Assembly: GCA_964643965.1 (NCBI GenBank)
Contig: CAZXVH010000145.1
Coordinates: 1-10,681 of the forward strand
Direction: 5' to 3'
Source: GCA-2746795 sp964643965
GTDB taxonomy: Bacteria > Chloroflexota > Anaerolineae > Promineifilales > Promineifilaceae
DNA: 10,681 nt
The position numbers and the translations under genes are program-made. A model generated the notes under the pieces. That model made no database searches. It saw only the letters and a program-made list of their open reading frames with translations, and was not told the DNA's origin. How positions within the stretch are numbered: position 1 is the stretch's first letter; the number at the start of each line of letters is the position of its first letter. Positions 5,871-10,681 of this stretch are shown here, piece by piece.

Positions 5871-8003
5871 TCAAGCTTGGGGCAAAGTGAGGGTGACACA
5901 GGTGTAGTGGCCGCGCACAGAGTCAGTTTCCAGGGCGCCACCGACGACGGCCATCATAGTGGAGTGAAGCGCCAAACCATGCCCGCTGCCTTTATCAGCG
6001 GTTGAAGCATCCAGGCCAACGCCGTTGTCTTCGATTTGCAGGCGCAGGCCATCTTGCCAAGCAGCTTCGATACACAGGGAAAACGGCTTCCTGTCCTCAG
6101 AATGATCTTCAGTTCGACCATACCTGGCGGCATTGCGTACTACCTCACGGGCGGCGTAAAAGATGGTTTCGGCGGTCAAAGTAGGTATATCGCGACTCTT
6201 TTCAGCGGCGACAGGATCAATGCGCCACGACACTTTATCAAATGCCTGGGCCAGTTCGTTGTCTACGGTGCGGCGCAGGGCGGTGAGCAGTCCCAGTCGA
6301 GCGACATCAGGAGCAGCGATGGTGGGCATGTCGTGTAGGAGATCTGATATTTGGCGGTGAACGCTGGTCAAAGAGGCGATGATCTCATCCCTGTCTGTAT
6401 TTAATTGTGAGCTACTCACTTTTATCAATGATAGCTGCAAACTGGGCAGAATATCATCGTGTAGAACGCGGCGCGTCTGCTGGTCGATGACCTGTGTTTG
6501 TGCCAGCCGTTCCCGTTGCAAGGTCATGAGACGGCGGGCCATTTCGGCGCTGGCGCGGGTGTCGATGAGCCGTTCGCCGGTGATACGCGCAATTTCGATC
6601 TCTTCTTGAGCATACATGCCGCCACCCCGCTTTTCGCCCAGTAAAAAGATGCCTATGAGACCCCGTTCGCTCCACAAGGGCAGCGCCCACACCGCACCGC
6701 CGTAAATCTCCGGTTCGATGCTGAGGCTGTCGATGTCGGGCGAGTTGAGTTGAGCGACCAGGTTGGTGAGCGGCGGCAGCACGGTGATGTTGTTGCTGGG
6801 ATAGGAGAGCGGCGGCCCCACCAGGGGCGCGGTCGGTCCCAAAGCGGCCAGGTAGGCGATGCGAGCATATAACACGTTAAAGCAAAGGGCGTGGAAGGCG
6901 GGTTCGATGTCGAGTTCGGTAGGGGTGGATTGGGTGAGTAGTTGGTCGTAGAGACGGTTACTGGTGATGAACGGCCGTAGTTGTGCAATGTAGCGTTCCC
7001 GTTCGGCGTAGGATGTCCAGGAGAAGAGGGCGAAGAAGCAGGTCATGAGCACGGCCGTTACCATGATGGCATATAACGGCCGTAAATCAATGGACAGGCT
7101 GCCGCCAATGACCAGTCCATACACCCCCGCCAGCAGCACCGCGTTGCGCCAATGACGGGACAAGCCGCGACGGGGCAGCGTTTTGCCGGTGAATACCTCG
7201 TAAGAAACGATGGCCTGCCCCAAAATCACAATCGAGAAGCCAATGAGGGCGGAGACGAACAAGTCGATCCAGGCAAAGATGTGAGAAGAGGCCAGGTAAA
7301 TGTCGTAAAAGGTACGCTGGTATACATCCTGCACCACCCACAAAACGGTTCCCATCACCACAAAACTGACGATGAGCAGCGCCAAAGAAGCGACGACGAG
7401 CCAGGGACGCGCCCGCTGCCGGGCCAGGTTGCCCATAGCGCGGCGGGAAGGGCCAGGACGGCGCACGGCGTCGAGCGACATGCCAATGCACAAGACGACG
7501 TAGGCGGCGTAGCCAGCGGCCAAAAGCGGTACGCCGGCAATCGACCAGCGCATAAACATACGCAAATTGTGCAGTTGCGGAGAAGAAGAGAGCAGTAAAA
7601 GAGCGCCGGCGAGGAGGGTTCCCAGGCCCACGATCAGTCCCGTGGAGATAAAAATGAGCCAACGACGCTGCCGCCGGCGCAAAGTTGATTTTTCGCCGTT
7701 CCAAAAGCCACTGTACCAGAGCATGATCACATACCAGGCGTAAGGCAAGATGATGGCGGGGATCATGGCGAGCGTCCACCAGAATAGGGTGCTGAGCCAG
7801 CCCAGGTAAATGACGCCACGCCCCACGATGGCGGTGTGGGCCAGGAAGAAGACGCTGCCTAGCAGCAGCCCCCCGCTGGCCGCCCAGATGCCAATGGAGC
7901 GTTTGTCGGAGTTGAGCAGGACGGTGACGCCTAACCATAAAAGCAGGATGGCGTTGAAGAGCGAGATGGCCATGATAGCCCAGTAGAGGAGAAGCTCGTT
8001 CAT
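5871..8003 (-). CDS. membrane-bound sensor histidine kinase (GAF, NarL-type)
   Basis: A 710-residue kinase. Residues 1-330 contain about eight or nine hydrophobic spans (for example 5-30, 41-60, 66-97, 114-138, 155-177, 200-226, 241-266, 287-330), a large membrane sensor module without a long outside loop. Residues 345-485 look like a GAF domain, ending in the typical LPLWSERGLIGIFLLGEK and YAQEEIEIARITGERL pattern. A coiled linker (485-512) leads to the phospho-acceptor H515 in RRVLHDDILPSLQ, the HisKA_3-type motif of NarX/DesK-like kinases. The ATPase domain has N624 (VVRNAARYG), the G1 box DNGVGL (659-664) and the G2 box GSGHGLALH (672-680), so it appears catalytically complete. It lies 71 bp after the response-regulator gene and should be its partner. 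No ribosome site precedes the ATG; its leader is a repeat (8008-8073). It contains three ACGGCCGT motifs and the TGAGCTACTCA element. Confidence 0.93.
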   Translation of the reverse strand: MNELLLYWAIMAISLFNAILLLWLGVTVLLNSDKRSIGIWAASGGLLLGSVFFLAHTAIVGRGVIYLGWLSTLFWWTLAMIPAIILPYAWYVIMLWYSGFWNGEKSTLRRRQRRWLIFISTGLIVGLGTLLAGALLLLSSSPQLHNLRMFMRWSIAGVPLLAAGYAAYVVLCIGMSLDAVRRPGPSRRAMGNLARQRARPWLVVASLALLIVSFVVMGTVLWVVQDVYQRTFYDIYLASSHIFAWIDLFVSALIGFSIVILGQAIVSYEVFTGKTLPRRGLSRHWRNAVLLAGVYGLVIGGSLSIDLRPLYAIMVTAVLMTCFFALFSWTSYAERERYIAQLRPFITSNRLYDQLLTQSTPTELDIEPAFHALCFNVLYARIAYLAALGPTAPLVGPPLSYPSNNITVLPPLTNLVAQLNSPDIDSLSIEPEIYGGAVWALPLWSERGLIGIFLLGEKRGGGMYAQEEIEIARITGERLIDTRASAEMARRLMTLQRERLAQTQVIDQQTRRVLHDDILPSLQLSLIKVSSSQLNTDRDEIIASLTSVHRQISDLLHDMPTIAAPDVARLGLLTALRRTVDNELAQAFDKVSWRIDPVAAEKSRDIPTLTAETIFYAAREVVRNAARYGRTEDHSEDRKPFSLCIEAAWQDGLRLQIEDNGVGLDASTADKGSGHGLALHSTMMAVVGGALETDSVRGHYTCVTLTLPQA
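6408..6418. repeat. TGAGCTACTCA element, internal copy
   Basis: Identical to the reverse of the hairpin core at 1621-1631 and to 10292-10302. Here it is flanked by G and C (GTGAG/CTCAC) and lies inside the kinase gene, so any role would have to be compatible with coding. Confidence 0.35.
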
Positions 8004-8007
8004 AAAA

Positions 8008-8073
8008 TCAGAAGGTAGAAATCAGAAGGCAGAATGGCGCCTGTTTTTGCCTTCTAAATTTCTGATTTCTGCC
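8008..8073. repeat. imperfect inverted repeat between regulator and kinase genes
   Basis: AGAAGGTAGAAATCAGAAGG on one side is mirrored by CCTTCTAAATTTCTGATTTC on the other, around GGCGCC. The core arms AGAAGGCA/TGCCTTCT pair perfectly. The arms are built from repeats of the words AGAAATCAG and AGAAGG. It fills the whole gap and forms the leader of the kinase gene, where it could act as a transcript-stabilising or attenuating hairpin. Confidence 0.65.
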
Positions 8074-8074
8074 T

Positions 8075-8818
8075 TTATTGTTCCCACTCTATCCAGTCGC
8101 CACGTTCGTCGAGGATGTGGGGGATGCCGTCTGCGTTCCAATGGATGAGACGGCCGTTATTCACAATAATCGCCACCCGTGTTCGGGCAATCTTCTCGTC
8201 GGAGGCGGTTTCGTTGAGGTTCCAGGCGGTGTAGATTTGGCCGTTGATGCGGCTGATGGTGCGTTTGTCGCGGAAGCCCATGCGGTCGGCGATCTGTTTG
8301 TTGCTCATGCCCTGGGCTACCATTTTGGCGACGGCTTGTTCGTTTGGCTCCAGCAAGTTCATGGGGGCGTTGTCGTCTTTGTGGCGCACCTCTTGCACAC
8401 GGGATTCGATGTCGGGATCGATGAAGGAACGGCCGTTTACAGCATCTTGCAAGAGCGGCCAAATCATCTGGGGCAGCAGGTAGTTGGATTTGCGCACATA
8501 GGCATAGTGGCTCAGGATGCCGGAGCGGCGGAAGTCGCGATAGTAGCTGTCGTCGTCCTGGATGGAGTAGAAGACGACGGGCATACGGGGGAACTCCCGG
8601 CGAATGGCAACGGCCGTTTCGATGCCATTCATCTCCCCCGCCAATTGCACATCCATCAGGATGGCGTCTGCGCCAATTTCATCAGCCAGGCAAAATTCCA
8701 GCGCTGCTTCTCCCGTGGGGCAATCGTAGACGACTTGTACGTCGTCGATGGCCTGCAAACCTGCTTTAAGCGCCGGTCTGAGCTTTTCATTATCTTCAAC
8801 GATCAGGATGTTTTTCAT
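8075..8818 (-). CDS. response regulator, REC plus LuxR-type HTH
   Basis: A 247-residue two-component regulator. The receiver domain (1-125) begins MKNILIVEDNE with the acidic pair E8/D9, has phospho-acceptor D56 in ILMDVQL, the switch residue S85 (VVFYS) and K110 (YVRK). The output domain (155-219) has the LuxR/NarL helix pattern: LLEPNEQAVAKMVAQG, MSNKQIADRMGF, then RTISRINGQIYTAW. This fits a NarL-family transcription factor controlled by the kinase downstream. The C-terminal 28 residues (NGRLIHWNADGIPHILDE, then a Trp/Glu-rich end) are an extra tail past the HTH, probably a small beta structure. The gene comes first in the operon with the kinase. The start at 8818 has a weak ribosome site (AAAGTGA). 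Three ACGGCCGT motifs lie inside it. Target genes are not shown, though autoregulation through the repeat at 8840-8871 is possible. Confidence 0.93.
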   Translation of the reverse strand: MKNILIVEDNEKLRPALKAGLQAIDDVQVVYDCPTGEAALEFCLADEIGADAILMDVQLAGEMNGIETAVAIRREFPRMPVVFYSIQDDDSYYRDFRRSGILSHYAYVRKSNYLLPQMIWPLLQDAVNGRSFIDPDIESRVQEVRHKDDNAPMNLLEPNEQAVAKMVAQGMSNKQIADRMGFRDKRTISRINGQIYTAWNLNETASDEKIARTRVAIIVNNGRLIHWNADGIPHILDERGDWIEWEQ

Positions 8819-8839
8819 GATTTCACTTTGCCGTGCCAG

Positions 8840-8871
8840 AGGTCAGGCTTTTTGTAATTGTAACATGACCT
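8840..8871 (-). promoter_or_regulatory. AGGTCA-N20-TGACCT inverted repeat over the regulator promoter
   Basis: Perfect half-sites AGGTCA (8840-8845) and TGACCT (8866-8871), 20 bp apart. A -10-like TACAAT on the minus strand (8857-8862) lies between them, without a clear -35. A dimeric regulator binding here would cover the promoter of the two-component operon. Confidence 0.4.
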
Positions 8872-8890
8872 ATTGTGCCATCACAGGCAA

Positions 8891-8902
8891 GCACTTGAGT
8901 GC
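8891..8902. promoter_or_regulatory. GCACT-TG-AGTGC short palindrome
   Basis: Five-bp arms two bases apart in the gap between the divergent regulator and VanZ-like genes. It could be a second operator; short enough to be chance. Confidence 0.2.
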
Positions 8903-8983
8903 ATTTGCAAGCGTCGTTAAGGCGTCGCTGTGGAATCTGGTCTCGGTTAACCTTTTTGTATGACAACAAGGGATTTAGAAATC

Positions 8984-9018
8984 AGGGGATTTGGTCACGA
9001 CGCGAGCAATAATCCCCT
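8984..9018 (+). promoter_or_regulatory. hairpin in the leader of the VanZ-like gene
   Basis: AGGGGATT (8984-8991) pairs with AATCCCCT (9011-9018) around a 19-nt loop and is followed by TCTTTCC. It sits 40 bp before the start codon and resembles a weak terminator or attenuator in the plus direction. Confidence 0.4.
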
Positions 9019-9058
9019 TCTTTCCTCAATCTCTGTAGCCTCAAAGGAAAGGTAACTT

Positions 9059-9520
9059 ATGCAAAACAGTTTACAACGACAAAATGATTATAACTTGAAT
9101 CCCCGCTGGTTGTTGGCGGGATTACTACTGGTGGTGGGTTTGGCCTTGTTTCCGTATGGCCTGATCCCATTTGAGCGAATTTTGAAGTTCTCGCCGGCAT
9201 TAGAGCATCAAATTTACCACTTATCCGCTTCCTGGCAGGCGCATGTGGTCGGTCATGCGGCGATATTTATGGTGATAGGAACGGCCGTTCTGCTACGTTT
9301 CTCCTCTCTGCTACAGCGACCTAAACTTTATTTTGGCGTGATGTTGGCGCTGGGAGTGCTGCAGGAGTTCTTTCAAATTGTGGGCTTCAAACACCGCGCC
9401 ATCATCTTTGATGATATTTTTGACGTGGTTGTGGATTTAACAGGGGCGTTGGTTGCTTTTTTACTGCTGCGGCTGGTCTGGAAACTGGCGGCGGAACGAG
9501 CGAATGGGGTGGCTTCATGA
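9059..9520 (+). CDS. VanZ-like family membrane protein
   Basis: A 153-residue integral membrane protein with four hydrophobic spans (about 17-37, 62-80, 88-108 and 118-140). The VanZ-like pattern is present: His-containing second span (AHVVGHAAIFMVIG), LQEFFQIVGF (101-110) with E103 and Q106, then FDDIFDVVVDLTGALVA with acidic residues entering the last span. Known members include VanZ of teicoplanin resistance, but most relatives are unstudied, so resistance should not be assumed. Start ATG at 9059 follows a strong ribosome site, AAAGGAAAGG (9043-9052). The gene overlaps the next by four bases (ATGA), which indicates translational coupling. One perfect AACGGCCGTT lies at 9280. Confidence 0.88.
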   Translation: MQNSLQRQNDYNLNPRWLLAGLLLVVGLALFPYGLIPFERILKFSPALEHQIYHLSASWQAHVVGHAAIFMVIGTAVLLRFSSLLQRPKLYFGVMLALGVLQEFFQIVGFKHRAIIFDDIFDVVVDLTGALVAFLLLRLVWKLAAERANGVAS

Positions 9521-10215
9521 TAACAACGGTGAAACATTCAGAACAAGATCATATGGCCCGGCGTCTTGTCCTCATCTGCCTGGCTATGCTGTTTGCCTCA
9601 TTGGTAACTACGATAATGGTGGCGGTAAGAGTGGTTTATACAGGTGGTTTTTCCTACTCTTTTCTGGTATGGAACCTGATTTTAGCCTGGCTGCCGTTCC
9701 TGTTTGCCCTGATTGTCGTCGCGTTTCGGCGCAGCCAGTTGATGCTGGGCGTTTTTGGTTTGTTGTGGCTGCTCTTTTTTCCCAATACCATCTATTTGGT
9801 GACGGATTTAATGCATCTACGTCCCAGGATGGCTGTGCCTATCTGGTATGACGCCATTATGTTGTTTGCCTTTGCCCTGACTGGTTTGATGCTTGGTTTG
9901 TTGTCGCTCTATTTTGTACACGCGGTGGTGGAAAGCCATTTTGGAGCGACGGTGGGCTGGTTGTTTGTGCTGGCAACGGCCGTTCTCGGGGGCGTGGGCG
10001 TCTATATCGGCCGTTTCCTGCGTTGGAATAGCTGGGATGTGTTCGCCAATCCGCTCACCTTGTTCAATGACCTGGTTTACAACTTGTTCAACCCTGATTT
10101 GTTTTTCAAAGCATTCGTGACGACGGGTATGTTAACGGCCGTTTTCATGGTGGCTTACGTCATTCTCTTCCTGCTGCCACGCATCTCGCTGGAACCAGCC
10201 ACAAAAGAGATATGA
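9517..10215 (+). CDS. DUF1361 family membrane protein
   Basis: A 232-residue membrane protein with about six or seven hydrophobic spans. It carries the conserved DUF1361 signatures: FLVWNLILAWLPF (49-61), LLFFPNTIYLVTDLMHL (85-101), PIWYD (108-112) and YIGRFLRWNSWD (163-174). The biochemical role of the family is unknown. The conserved polar and charged residues sit near span ends (D97, D112, R166, R169, D174) and could form a binding site. The start ATG at 9517 overlaps the VanZ-like stop and is preceded by GGGGTGG inside that gene; an in-frame ATG at residue 13 is a less likely start. It contains AACGGCCGTT at 9975 and 10134 and a variant at 10006. The membrane pairing suggests a shared envelope function. 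Confidence 0.92.
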   Translation: MITTVKHSEQDHMARRLVLICLAMLFASLVTTIMVAVRVVYTGGFSYSFLVWNLILAWLPFLFALIVVAFRRSQLMLGVFGLLWLLFFPNTIYLVTDLMHLRPRMAVPIWYDAIMLFAFALTGLMLGLLSLYFVHAVVESHFGATVGWLFVLATAVLGGVGVYIGRFLRWNSWDVFANPLTLFNDLVYNLFNPDLFFKAFVTTGMLTAVFMVAYVILFLLPRISLEPATKEI

Positions 10216-10288
10216 TCCACGGTATTAATTTACAACGTCAAACGATCATATTCTCTCCAGAGGTCGCTTTTCAAAATAATTGAATAAT

Positions 10289-10305
10289 TTATGAGCTACT
10301 CATAA
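10289..10305. repeat. TTATGAG-CTA-CTCATAA inverted repeat
   Basis: Perfect 7-bp arms around CTA. The core matches the hairpin at 1621-1631 in the opposite orientation, and both copies are embedded in AT-rich sequence. Confidence 0.55.
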
Positions 10306-10355
10306 TAAATGATCGATGGCCTGGCCCTATCCTCAGACCCGTTTCGCAATGGTAA

Positions 10356-10416
10356 CTACGAAGTCAACGAATAAATTCGCGCCGACTTGCACTCAATTTA
10401 ACTGCTGGCTTCGTAG
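10356..10416. repeat. long stem with nested CGAAT/ATTCG repeat
   Basis: CTACGAAGTCA (10356-10366) pairs with TGGCTTCGTAG (10406-10416), 11 pairs including one G-T wobble. Within the 39-nt loop CGAAT (10368-10372) pairs with ATTCG (10375-10379). Neither strand has a T-run after it. It could be a recombination site, an RNA structure, or a remnant. Confidence 0.4.
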
Positions 10417-10469
10417 CGATTAAAAATGTACCAACAAAAGAAAAACAGAATCATCTTTCTCAACAAATG

Positions 10470-10681
10470 TTAGCCGGTTCGTTGATTGATTGGTACACTA
10501 CTAACAAAGTTACAAATTTGCTGCTCATTCCCAAAAACAAAGATAGTATATGACTTTTGTCGGCGTCGAACATGTCTATTATCACTCATTTCCCACCCCA
10601 CTACCTCGTAAAATAGCTGACGCTTGGTCGCATATACCCACTTTGCGCCGTAAACAAGTCCGAATTTGAACAGACAAATAA
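10470..10681 (-). CDS. possible 3' end of a minus-strand gene entering from the right
   Basis: A frame on the minus strand is open from the window edge to a TAA at 10470-10472, 69 codons without start. It reads in a protein-like way (KFGLVYGAKWVYATKRQLFY, and later SYTIFVFGNEQQ) with mixed hydrophobic, aromatic and basic residues. I recognise no family. An open frame of this length in AT-rich DNA can arise by chance, so this is tentative and rests on what lies beyond the edge. Confidence 0.25.
   Translation of the reverse strand, partial: ICLFKFGLVYGAKWVYATKRQLFYEVVGWEMSDNRHVRRRQKSYTIFVFGNEQQICNFVSSVPINQRTG

Larger units (their letters stand above)
10216..10681. other. AT-rich region without a confident gene
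   Basis: After the DUF1361 stop I see no clear terminator and no complete gene. The region holds CGATCAT (10230s) paired with ATGATCG (near 10307), enclosing TTATGAG-CTA-CTCATAA (10289-10305), and the long stem at 10356-10416. Very short plus-strand frames (such as ATG at 10467, 28 codons) have no ribosome site. The AACGGCCGTT motif is absent, as in the ATPase block. Confidence 0.6.

Noticed and set aside
7087..7938. 283-residue minus-strand frame and 148-residue plus-strand frame at 7152-7598
   Set aside because: Both are shadows of the kinase membrane region; the composition (Arg, His and Pro rich) is not protein-like.
8078..8857. 259-residue plus-strand frame
   Set aside because: It is antisense to the response regulator, whose motifs are complete; the long opening comes from GC-rich codon bias.

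Overview
The window reads as a piece of chromosome from a bacterium of the phylum Chloroflexota, probably Anaerolineae-like. The 5' two-thirds of a 16S rRNA gene on the minus strand (1-942) has the look of that phylum; this is judged by eye, without alignment. The protein genes fit: a multi-TM/GAF sensor kinase with a NarL/LuxR-type regulator, a VanZ-like protein and a DUF1361 protein. Most of the window is moderately GC-rich and is studded with one 10-bp palindrome, AACGGCCGTT (9 perfect copies; the ACGGCCGT core occurs 16 times). This resembles the highly iterated palindrome HIP1 of cyanobacteria.

Layout. 1-942: 16S rRNA, minus strand, cut by the left edge. 943-1418: rRNA control region with three well-formed sigma70-type promoters, all with 16-bp spacers and all pointing into the 16S. 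A duplicated 119-bp leader unit lies between them, each copy carrying a terminator-like hairpin. 1629-3078: two minus-strand genes, an ExeA/TniB-like AAA+ ATPase followed by a small protein with an AT-hook and two possible ribbon-helix-helix segments. This block is AT-richer, lacks the palindrome and is a candidate for acquired DNA. 3079-3596: a divergent intergenic region full of inverted repeats. It holds a candidate structured small RNA on the minus strand (about 3341-3486), with its own promoter and terminator, and a cluster of CTATAG palindromes. 3597-4868 (+): a 423-residue protein of unknown function with two probable winged-helix/HTH segments. 4954-5844 (+): a metallo-beta-lactamase-fold hydrolase. 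5871-8818 (minus): response regulator followed by histidine kinase. 9059-10215 (+): two overlapping membrane-protein genes (VanZ-like, DUF1361). 10216-10681: AT-rich, no confident gene, one large stem, and possibly the 3' end of a minus-strand gene.

How it works together. The regulator and kinase form a two-component pair in which the kinase probably senses a membrane or cytosolic signal and the regulator drives transcription. The VanZ-like/DUF1361 pair is translationally coupled and acts in the membrane. The ATPase/DNA-binding pair, the palindrome-rich intergenic region, the candidate RNA and the divergent wHTH gene look like one DNA-transaction locus (partition, transposition-helper or replication-like), but no transposase, recombinase or recognisable replication protein is present. 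The locus sits directly upstream of the rRNA promoters and on the same strand.
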